From Pontederia crassipes (lineage: Eukaryota; Streptophyta; Magnoliopsida; Commelinales; Pontederiaceae): a stretch of DNA of 64,000 nucleotides. The stretch spans positions 49,875,353 through 49,939,352 of the forward strand of contig CM060198.1 in the NCBI GenBank assembly GCA_030549335.1. The letters are read 5' to 3'. Under the pieces are notes generated by a model. It worked only from the letters and a program-made list of their open reading frames with translations, did not search any database and had not been told where the DNA came from. A program made the translations under genes and the position numbers. Positions within the stretch are counted from its first letter, which is position 1; every line of letters begins with the position of its first letter. Of the stretch, positions 23,205-33,586 are shown one piece after another.

Positions 23205-24602
23205 AAGCATACCTGAAAACAAAAATCTTTGCATTCAAACTTTGTTGGGTTCAACATTATTACTTATGATTTCTTTTAGAACCCATATCATTTTCATGTC
23301 CATATTCATGAATTTTCTAATTTGGCACTCAAATAAATAATGGTCATAAGCATTACAATATGTCATCTAATAGATGATTTAACAAAATTATTTTGATCAT
23401 GTCAAATTTCAAAGTGTATTTGGCACTAAAAGAATGATCATGAAAATGTTTATTGTTTAAATAATAACTATAAGCATCATGTTTTGGGTTTCAACAAAGA
23501 AAACAAATATTTTAAAATATAGTACCCTTTTGTGTCTTTATCATTTTTATTTAAATTCAATTTTTTTTTATAATCAATTGTCTTTGAAAAAGTTTTTATA
23601 GACTTTTGAGCATTCCTATTTCCTTTTAAAGATGTTTCAAAGTTATTATCTAATACATTTTGCAAAGAAGTAGTTTTCCTTTGTGATTCATCTTGTATCA
23701 TAATCAATTTTGAGTTTACCTTAAAAAATTCACAAATTTTAATGGTCAAGGAGAGTGAATTAACTTCCTTTTTCAGAAGTTCATTCTTAATTACACATGC
23801 ATCATTTTCGTATTTCAAATTTTTAATCAAGATGATCAAATTTGCATTTTCACATTTCACCTCATCATGACATGTATAAATTTGAGAAGAAGAATCCATT
23901 TTTCTTTTTAATATATCATTTCGAACAATGCATCTTTTTCCTTTTTCAAAATATCAAAGTCATTTTCATAATATGAAAATCATTCATAAATATTCATTCT
24001 TCTTTTTAATAGAAGGATATTTTTGGATTAAGGAAGAAAAATCCTTATGCACATCAAAATTAATATTATCATCCTCATCATCCTTATCACTATTTACACT
24101 AGAAATAAGGTGTTGGAGGATGCATCATTGTCCAAACATAGGACTAGATCAACATTGGACATTGTAAATGATGAATTATCACTTTCTTCTTTGTCCTCGT
24201 CGGATGTGGAATTCTCTTCATTTTTCTCTTCTTCATATCTAGCTAATATGTTTTTTCCCAAACTCATGAGAGGTAGAACACTTAGTAACAAAATTCATAT
24301 CATGAGCATTTAAGAAAAGTAAAAAATATGCTTATCTTTATAGTCAAGTATTTCAATAGATTTTTCTAATTCATTATATTAAAAAACGGAAGTTCAATTG
24401 GAAACCATTTATAAATTTTTTCGACTTTACAAAACCATTTTTGATGATGTCCCAAATATCAAAATCAATATAACACAAATACGCTTTCATTCAAAATTTT
24501 CGATGAAAAAAACTTGAGTGGATTAAAAATCGATTGACCCTCTTCAAATGAAAGTGCCATGCTCTAAAGATAGTTAAATACCAAAATAAGGATGATACCA
24601 AT
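23205..24602 (-). pseudogene. Older Copia gag relic interrupted by the 19182-23204 element
   Basis: The minus-strand frame 23477-23899 encodes a Lys/Asn-rich, coiled-coil-like stretch (CENANLIILIKNLKYEND...) like the carboxy-terminal half of gag in this family. The acidic Ser-rich frame near 24094-24291 (EEEKNEENSTSDEDKEES) corresponds to the region before it. At 24591-24602 a decayed primer binding site (read ATTGGTATCATC) abuts the LTR at 24603. The element is old, with many frame changes. Confidence 0.65.
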
Positions 24603-25870
24603 TGTTGGATCACAATGCACTAAGGATGAGGCCGGGGGGGAGGGGGGTTTGAATTGGTGTTAAACCAAACATACCAATTTTACGAAAATAATTACAAAAA
24701 CTTAAAATTAATTCATTAAATTTTAAACCAATATAATAACAACTAAATCAGTGACATAATAGAATAGGAATGAGAAAGAAAAAAGCGCGCAAACACAAAA
24801 AAATAAGGAGTTTGTTGATGAGGTTCAACCACACCTTGGCCTACGTCCTCTCTGACTTAGTGACCTTGAGACCACTTGAGATTTCACTAAATCTTCCTTT
24901 GTTCCAAATGGGGTCAGGAAGAAATTCTTTACACCGCAGCACCTTTTTTTCTTCTTCCAAAAGTAATGCACACCTCTTCTCCTAGAAAGCTTTCACTTGA
25001 TAGACACACCTCTTTTACAAAGGAACACACTTAAAGTTTTCTCTTACCTAGGAGTAAGGTAAAATATTTACTACACAATAGCTTACACCCAAATCTCAAA
25101 ACAAATATTTCACTCTTTTACAATATCAAGTTCATATCAAGAGAAGAGAAAAAAAGAAGAGAAGATCCAACAATATAGTTCCAAATGATTTTCCTTTGAT
25201 GCTTAGTATTTTCCTTCAATTCTTTTTTTTATTCTGCACCCCTTGTGTCCTCTTTTATAGGCTTCTTTGGCTAATGCGATAGTTGCCCTTGATTTGGAAA
25301 AAAACTAGTTCATTTTAATGCATTCTAGACCAGAGCGGTCGACTGCTCTACCCATTTGGATCTTTTAACTGCTTGAAATTTTGATGAGGCTTGCACTTTT
25401 TCTATCGATGCATCGGTCACAATTTTTCACCCATCGGCCGACCGCTTTTTTTGACCATTTGAAAATATGACCATTACAGGGTTCTAGATGTCTCGCACTT
25501 TTTTGGTCATGGTACTAGTCGAACTACTAGTTGATCGCTCATTGTTTTAGCTTCATTCAACATCAATACTGATGTCACTGGTTGACCGCTTCAAATAATG
25601 GTCAATTTTTGTGTTACTGATTAAGTAGTCGATTGTTCGACCACCCTACACTATTTTGAACATATTGATTACATAGTTACCAGATGAAGTGATTTTTGAT
25701 TTGTTAGAGAGCTAACAAGATTATCTACAACTTTCATATTCACATGTTAGTGTAGATATGAATGAAACATATTCAAATATTGATTTCAATTTTGGTGCAT
25801 AAAACAACACATTCCTACTTAAAATTTTAGTTAATCTGAGGTTTGTCAAAATCTAATTAGTTAGCACCAG
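24603..25870 (-). mobile_element. Old Copia LTR, minus orientation
   Basis: It starts TGTTGGATCACAATGCAC and contains the family block TTTGTTGATGAGGTTCAACCACACCTTGG, the following pyrimidine-rich part and a decayed GACCG-type region (25320-25660). It is the inverted counterpart of the LTR at 31941-33208, which ends GTGCATTGTGACCCAATA. Its far end is truncated near AATTAGTTAGCA. Confidence 0.7.
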
Positions 25871-26039
25871 TCTTATTTTTAAATACAAATGAGGCAATTT
25901 GCTAACATTTGTAGGGCCGATATGACAGACGTCATCCTCACAGCCCTCACAACAAATCTCCTATCCCGAAGACTACATTGGACTAAATCCGAATATCAAG
26001 CCTGATTTGAACAGATGTCTGCAATTCGAGTTCACACGA

Positions 26040-27440
26040 CTAGATTTCCTGACACCAAAGTACCAAGGAGTACAATTTACTAGCAGATATTCATTTATTA
26101 TTTTCTCAGATTGGGCTCTCTAACTTTGTGCATCACTGGTGTCCTCTTTATGAAGTACTAATTAAGGAATTTATTTCATCTCTAGAGGTCTTTAATTTAG
26201 ATGGTAGAAATTATGACCAGTCCCACATTTCATTCCAGCTTTATGGGCGACCCTTTGCCCTCACTTTGTGGAGTTTAATAATATTTATGGATTTCTCAAC
26301 CATGGATATCATTATGTACTTACTGAATTTGATGTTGAAGATTTTTGGAAAAAAGATAACTGAAGAAGACCGATTGGTCTGGAGCACAACTAAGGAAAGC
26401 ATAATTCAGAATCCTATCATGTGCTTCATCCACCGCATGTTTAGCAACACCCTTAGTGGACGAAGTGACAATGATGCTGTCATCTCAGAGGGGGAGTTAT
26501 ACTTGATCCATAGCATGTTCCACAGAACTCCGGTTAATGTGGGAACTTTCCTCGTTCGTTGCTTCCAACGCCACACTACTCATCGTGGCAGCAACATCAA
26601 TATGGACGCCCTTAACACACCCATCACTTAACATTTACAACTTGGAAATTGTCTCGGAAAGTACCCACCTCACTCGAAGGACCATTCATGCTATGGGTCT
26701 CACGAAGACCAACAACTAAGGATTAAGGTTTTTATTTTGTTAGGCTGCAACCAGGAGGTTCCTTGCTCAAATCGCAATGCTTTTACGCTAGTTAATCCAG
26801 ATAATTGGCTTCTTTCGGGGAAAGTCGCACCTTCATCCCTTCCACAAGCAGGACCCTCTGTCCCAGATGATCAGCCATGATGATGAGTTCTCTTGGTTTG
26901 AGTCTATAGACTATGCGGCAATCCAACAACAGATGCAACAGCAAGAGTTTTTCCATGCTTCACTAGTAGCTTCCCGACATGAGGCACCCACCCCTCCATC
27001 ATATGTACCCATGCCATCCCCTATTCCATCTCTGGCACATGGCTCTTCTAGTTCTTCTTTAGTCCCGACCTCTCCAAACTCATGATCTGATGGAGGAATC
27101 TGCACCTCTACTAGAACCAGAGCAACCGAACCTTCCACCTCTTGAACAGACTTATTCTCACCAACTCCGGAGCAGACTTATTATCCATCGCCCCCACCGC
27201 CTCAGCCCGATTACACCTCCATGCATAGCCTCTGGGAATCAATGTATGATGAGCAACTTCGCCAAGCAGGGGAGTTGCATACCACGAGGGAGGAACACAA
27301 TTGATAGGTTGCAGAGTTGACTACTATTCGAGCTGACTTTCGAGAGATACAGGAGCAGGCCTACTTTGACTCTTTCTAGGACCAAGAGGTCTGCATGATG
27401 AGGCACATGCATGACTACCATATGTGCCAGGGACATTTCG
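26040..27440 (+). pseudogene. Athila-like ORF1 / 'putative plant transposon protein' relic
   Basis: Pieced over at least three frames. HHWCPLYEVLIKEFISSLEVFN lies at about 26130. After frame changes come RLVWSTTKESIIQNPIMCFIHRMFSNTLSGRSD and GELYLIHSMFHRTPVNVGTFL (26370-26560). A Gln/Ser-rich part (26900-27085) and a helical tail ending GHFGYLPPF (about 27440) follow. This order matches the ORF1 of Athila/Tat-type Ty3/gypsy elements, whose biochemical role is not well established. The trailing sequence GAGGATAGTGTTTGGTTCAAACTTGGAGG (27571-27599) is also characteristic of such elements. Stops and shifts make it non-functional. Confidence 0.7.
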
Positions 27441-28654
27441 GCTACCTCCCACCCTTTTCCGCCACGTAGACAATAATTCCAGTTGTGTCTCTTCCTTTTT
27501 CCTTATTTTTCATTTCTTTATTTTTTTTCCTTTTATTAAGTCTGCATCACTTCCCTCGTTGGGCTTAACATTGAGGATAGTGTTTGGTTCAAACTTGGAG
27601 GTGTTTGCATTTTATGCATTGCAACTAGTGTATCTTTATTTACATAAAAAATTCAAAAATTAAAAAAAATGAAAATTTTAAAATTTTTCCAAAAATACTG
27701 TTGCATGCATTTATTTTTGCTAACATCTTACTAACTCATATCTTACTATTTTAATTATTTTTTAAGTAAAATTTCAAAGACATGTTGTTAACTGACGAAA
27801 TTTGAATACTCTTCTTTCTTATCATCTACTATTTTAGTATTGAACCTATGGACCATGTGTCTATGCTAAGTAGAATTATGGATGTCTAGACTACAAGATC
27901 ATCTTCATGCCTATTTAATTATTTATTAGTCATGATAGTAGTAGCCTTTAATTAATCATATTAGGTACTCTTTGAGCTGATAAAAATAAAAATAAAAATA
28001 AAAATAAAAAGAAGGGTTAGTTGAACCCCAACAAAAAAATTGTTTGAATAAAGTTATATGTGTAGGTACAAAAGTGTTATCCAAAACCAAGGTGTATTAG
28101 GATTGTCCGTCAATCGAAAGCCTTCTACAAGGACATCTTGTGGAATATGGAGAAGCACAGAGTACTGAATCATGGCTAAGTTTGAAACCTTCATTCAGAA
28201 CCTTAGTTGTTTGTGCAAGTAAACTCGAGGGGTGCCTTATCACCTATTGCCCTAGGCCATATGGTCTGGAAGCCATCAGTCGAAAGCCTACAACATAGAA
28301 TTTCTTATACAATCCTACTTGAAGATGAGAACTTCTTAAAATAACTATTTGCTGAAAAAAAGGAATGAAAATATAAGATCAATTAGTACTTATGTGTTCA
28401 ATATTAATGCTACTATTTGTCAGACTACTTATTTTTCCACAAGGCTGCATGTGAATTTGTTTAAAAGTGTTTAGCATTCAAAATCTCTATGAAGCTAAGT
28501 GCATGGAAAGTGGTAAGATGCTGAGTAGTAGTTGTCTAGAAGAATGAGAAAAATTAGTCAATTGACAATATGGAAGCTATGATGGGACCCTTGTTCTTGA
28601 GCTTTGGTTTGAATTTTTGCTTGAGCACAAGCAAGACTTTAAGCTCGGGGAGTA
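27441..28654 (+). mobile_element. Athila-like non-coding 3' internal region
   Basis: No ORF of note. It lies between the ORF1 relic and an LTR beginning at 28655. It ends with the polypurine-type AAGCTCGGGGAGTA immediately before TGATGCATGC. A short AAATAAAAAT repeat lies at about 27985-28010. No reverse transcriptase or integrase is present, so the element is of the large non-autonomous type. Confidence 0.55.
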
Positions 28655-29777
28655 TGATGCATGCAAAATATAACATATTTTAATTTCTCATTTTCATTAT
28701 TGTTTCTATAATTTGATCATGGAATGCATCATTTTAGATCACTTTTAGTTGTAATTCTGGATTTATTGATTCTATCTATTAATTCTCGAAGTATTATAAT
28801 TATGGACGAATTAGCTTCATTATTTTTAATGAATTGGCAGGAAAGAGAAAAATTGTTGGCTCACATGAATTATAAATGCAAACGAATTATATCACTTCAA
28901 GCTTTGATTGCGAGGCACCAAATTCATCTCATTGGAGTGGACCAAAGCTAAGATTATCATTTAAGACAAGGAGCCAAAACCGATCTCGTCAAGGAGATAA
29001 ACTCATAAGGAGCCAAATTCTTCAAGAGGGAAATCTTGGGAGCTAAATGCAATTGGTTTGTCACCGATTATACTCTTATCACTATAAGGGAGCAAAAGAT
29101 TTATTGGGAGCTAAATTCTGATCAACTGATACTTTTTACAAAATTGGGCACAAAACACATTCCCTTGTATCATGGGGCGCCAAAGATTAAATGCAAGGTA
29201 TTTGTGGGGGCTAAAGTCACCTGGAGTTTTTATGAACCAATATTTTTAACCACGATAGGGAGCTAAAGTGATTTCGGGAGCTAAATTCATTGGAGTTGAT
29301 CACCAAGCCGAGATGATAGGATGCTACGTGCTCATCAATTTTATCAACTGATATCTTCTCACATGTGGAATATTATCGGCCGAGATATCTATCAATTGGA
29401 TGCCAAAGTGGATTATCATCCTTCATCGCAAAGCAATTTTGGGAGACAAACTCACCTTGAAACAATTATCAGTCAATAAGAGGATATTAGTTTTATCTTT
29501 ACGGATCATTATCGGCCAACAATCTTATCAAATTTGGGCTCCAAGTTGATGTGTTATCTTTGCCGGAGTGAAGTTTTTATTGGCCGAGAAGTTGAAGGAA
29601 GTTTATCATTAGTAGAATTATATCCAGCCGAATTTAAACTCAACCATATGATGGAGCTATCATGGTCAAGTTGAAGTGTACGCGCACCTATAAGTACCCC
29701 TTGAAGCCAGCAGAAGAAGGTGTGCCTTGGAGTTTTGGGTTTTCTTCCACAGTAGAAGTTGAGATCTGCAGGCTTCG

Positions 29778-29811
<34 letters not shown>

Positions 29812-29944
29812 GATCGGACAACTGATCTAGACGCTCCGACAACATCTGTGGGCCTTGATTTATTCTTGGTGTAATTCTTCTGATTATCATTTGTACTTTG
29901 TTACTCTCTACAATTCTAGGATGAAATCCATAATTTTAGTTATT
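28655..29944 (+). mobile_element. LTR with GGGAGCTAAA word array
   Basis: It starts TGATGCATGCAAAATATAAC right after a polypurine tract. This resembles the terminus of the TGATGC solo LTRs read on their own strand (TGATGCATGCATTTTACAAC), placing them in one broad family. From about 28970 to 29290 the word GGGAGCTAAA and variants recur every 20-70 bases. A second truncated start (TGATGCATGTAAAATACAAC) begins at 29945. Confidence 0.55.
29780..29810. repeat. GA microsatellite
   Basis: About 14 uninterrupted GA units inside the LTR. Glu-Arg or Leu-Ser frames over it are not genes. Confidence 0.9.
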
Positions 29945-30232
29945 GATGCATGTAAAATACAACATATATTTAGTAATATATTTAATCTCATTTCGAATCT
30001 TCCTTTTTGCTTGCTTGGATGTGTTCACCAAATCCCTTGCCTTCTCTTGCATTCTAAACTTCTTTTATATAGAGTCTACATAATAAATCAAGGCAAGGGA
30101 TATACTTTTATGCATATCTATTACTGTAAGGAAATCTTAGTTCTAGGGGAGTAAAATTACTTTTAATCTTTTCCTTCCCAACGTATATACTTTTCATATT
30201 TCTCAGTTTGTCTTCATCAAAAAGGAGGAGAT
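29945..30232 (+). mobile_element. Truncated LTR start and Copia 3' internal remnant
   Basis: The first 50 bases repeat the start of the preceding LTR. The rest is AT-rich and ends with AAAAAGGAGGAGAT, a polypurine tract directly before the TGTTGCAG start of the LTR at 30233. Confidence 0.5.
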
Positions 30233-31211
30233 TGTTGCAGCAGAGTTTTATGTCCTATATAATTAGAGGTTTGTAGAGAATTCTATTAGCTTTCCATAGA
30301 ATCAAAAATCACCTCATTTGGATAATCATGCAGAAAGATATACTTAAAATAGTGCAGGACGGTCATTCAAAGCAACACAAAAGTAATCATATCATATGCA
30401 TAATAAAATACAAAGGTGAGGGAGGGAGAAATCAAACATAAAGTGCACGGTGGTTTGTTGATGAGGTTCGGCCACATCTTGGCATACGTTCCCACTCCAA
30501 CTTCTCAACCTCGAGACCGTCGGAGATTTCACTAAATATTCTTCATTCATTTCAAACGGGGCAAGGAAGAAACTTTTTATACCACACCACTTTTTTTTCC
30601 ACTTCGAGAGGTAAGGCACACCTCTCCGCCTAGGAAGCATATTTTTTCTCTAGCTCGAGAGGTAAGATAGAACATCTTCTACACATGAACTCACACTCAA
30701 TTTTCTAAGAAAATGTTTCTCTCTTTTATAATATCAAACTCACAAGAAAAGAAGAGAGAAAGAAGAAAAGATTTGACAATAACTTCAAGAAATTAATTTT
30801 CCTTTGATGCTTGATGTTTAATTTGTGTGCTTGATGAATTCAGCACCCCTTGGTCTTCTTTTATAGGCCTCTATGGTTAATATGGGCCGTTATTCTTTGA
30901 TTTGGACAAAACTAGCCGTTACTATTCATTTCAGCCAGGGACTGATCGACCGCTTTAATAGACCGATTGTCAGCGACTGGACTGTCGACCGGTGTAGTCT
31001 CGACATTTTGGAATTCGGCCTTTGAGCTGATCAGTCGACTGGTGCAATAATTGAACTATCGACCGGTGTAGTGTCATCTTTTAACTGAGTAATTTGTGCA
31101 ATGATCGATCGGTATGCTTGATCGGTCATCCGATTCTTTGACCGGCTGGTTGACCGCCTTGTGAAATCGATATTTTCGACTTTAACACTAATTCATCCCC
31201 CCCGTGCCTTT
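30233..31211 (+). mobile_element. Copia LTR with an inverted middle
   Basis: Bases 30233-30360 (TGTTGCAGCAG...GTGCAGGACGG) match the start of the plus-oriented LTR at 31941. Bases 31150-31211 (ATATTTTCGACTTTAAC...TTTGGATCCTACA) match the plus-oriented end of the same family. The middle (about 30365-31148), however, reads in the opposite sense, like 16440-17125, with GGTTTGTTGATGAGGTTCGGCC followed by the GACCGGTC array. The ends are therefore plus and the centre minus: an inversion of about 780 bp within one LTR. Confidence 0.75.
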
Positions 31212-31940
31212 GGATCCTACATATATTATTTCCAATATTGTTTTGTTAAATGAGAATTTATCAAAGACTCTTGCTCGCATTGTCAAATCTTACACTATTT
31301 GATAATTTAAATTTTACATATCATTATTGTCTCAAAAAGTTTTATGCAATATTTTGATTTCTTATATACGTTTTTTTAGACTTATGGGATTTCATACCCC
31401 CTATATAATTTTGACTTCATATTTTATTTTTATGAACCAATCATGAACTTAGGGGGAGTTATTTTTGTCTATCACGTTTGCTACACTTGAAATATGTTTT
31501 TATGTTATGGTCAAAAGCTGAAAACTTTTGTTTTCCATTTCCCTATTTTATATCTTGCATTTTATATGACAACAAGGGAAGAATGAAATTAGGGAAGTAT
31601 GAAATGGATATATGATTAAGGGGCAGTAAACGCTTGTCTATAACTTTTGCTAAATGTGCAAACTATTTTTTTATGAGATAAAAAGGGAAGAAAAGTAAAA
31701 AAAATATGATAAAAGTATAAGAGAAATTTATGTATGAGAACTACAACCCCAACTTATATAATTCCTAATTAATTATGTGGACCTCATAAATATAACTCGA
31801 TATTAAAATTACCCTACATACCTATAAATTATAAGGAAAGTTTAAGTTTAGAGAAGTGAAATTTTGACTTTAATATCCTTTTCTCCTAACTTATATACTT
31901 TTCATATTTCTTGTTTTGTCTACATAAAAAAAGGGGTCAT
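31212..31940 (+). mobile_element. Copia 3' internal non-coding region
   Basis: AT-rich with purine-rich words such as AGGGGGAGTTATTTTT. It is the plus-strand counterpart of the 20440-20760 stretch (AACTCCCCCT). It ends AAAAAAAGGGGTCAT, a polypurine tract before the LTR at 31941. No ORF. Confidence 0.6.
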
Positions 31941-33208
31941 TGTTAAAACAATTTTTTTATGCCATAACTAATTATATTTTGATGATACAAACCTCTATTA
32001 CGTAGAGTTATATTTAAAAATACCGAAAAAAGTTTAAGTAGGAATGAGTTATTTTATGAACTAAAATTAAAATCGATATTTGAATATGTTCTATTCGTAC
32101 TTGGACTAACATGTATGATAGTTGTAAATAATCTTATTATCTAACAAATAAAAAATCACCTCATTCAGATAATTATGCAAAAAGATATGTTCAAAATAGT
32201 GCAGGATAGTTGAATAGTCAGTTGGTTAACTGGCCGTCAATCAGTCAGCAGAAAAATGTAGAAATCGACCAATATTTGGTCGGCCGGTTGGAGTCAGCAA
32301 GCAATCTGTGATATTAATATTGATGTGGAACAAAAGTAAAACAGCGAGTAGTCTATCGGTAGTTCAATAGACCCGTGATCGGCAAAGTGCGAGATACTCA
32401 AAACCCTCAAATGGTCAGAAGGAGTGATCCACCGATAGGTGAAAAGGGTGACCAACATATCGACCGAAAAAATGCGAGACTCATCAGAACCCTCCAGTGA
32501 TCATATTTTTCAAATGGTCAAAATGAGCGGTCAACTGATGGACAGAAAGGTCGACCGATCTAGCCGTAGAATGTAATATAATAGCTAGTTTTTTGTCAAA
32601 TAAAGGACAATGGTCACATTAGACAAAAAAGCCTATAAAAGAGGATCAATGATGCATAATAAAAAAGAATCTCTTCTCTTCATGTGAGCTTGATATCGTA
32701 AAAGAGAGAAATATTTATTTTGAGATTTGGGTGTGAGCTCCTGTGTAGTAGCGGTTTTATCTTACATATGAGACTAGAGAAAAGAAGATATGTGCATACC
32801 TCTTGAACGAATAATCAATAGGTGAAAACTTCCTACGAGAAGATGTGTGTCTTACCTCTCAAAGTCAAGAAAAGTTGGTGTAGTGTAAAGATTTTTTTCC
32901 TTACCACATTTCAAACGAAAGAAGAGTTAGTGGAGTCTCGGCTATCTCAAGGTCAATGAAGTCGGAGCAGAGACATATATAGGCCAAGGTAACCTCATCA
33001 ACAAATGTCTTGCTTCTTGTGTTTGCACTCTTTCTCTCTCTCCTTCCTACTCTATTATGTATATGATTTAATTGTTATTATATTAGTTTAAATTTTAATG
33101 AATAAATTTTAAGCTTTTGAGATAATTTTCATAAAATCAATATTTTAAGTTTAACATCAATCCCCCCCCCCCTCCCCCCTCTCCCTCTTGGTGCATTGTG
33201 ACCCAATA
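31941..33208 (+). mobile_element. Copia 3' LTR, plus orientation
   Basis: It starts TGTTAAAACA after a polypurine tract and ends CATTGTGACCCAATA. It is the reverse-complement relative of 24603-25870. It includes a decayed CCG/GGTCGACCG region (32210-32560), the inverse of the family block (CCTTGGCC... seen as GGCCAAGGTAACCTCATCAAC at about 32983-33003) and a poly-C/T tract at 33163-33180. No primer site follows, so it is a 3' LTR. Confidence 0.7.
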
Positions 33209-33586
33209 GTCCTCTCCTTATTGTGGTCGTCCATCACCAACCAGATGCAGCTACTAGTTTGTTGAGCAAGGGTTCTCCCAAAGATGTGAGCGCTCACTTT
33301 AAATCAATCGAGTCTGTTGCATGATATTGATAGAAGCTGGTCGCTCCAACGGACATCCACTTTTTGAAGCAATTGTCCTATGTGATTCCTTGAGAGACAT
33401 TGCCCATATTGGTGGTCGTTCTCTATTGATATCGGGTGTCTGTAGTGTCGACCTCAAATCATAGAGATTACAAACTTTTTTTAATGACTTTTCTTTGAAA
33501 TTCCACTAAACTATTAAACTTAACACTCAACCATCATTAGTATATATCATCTCTTTATTTGTTGTCGTCAAAATACTTAGAGAATA

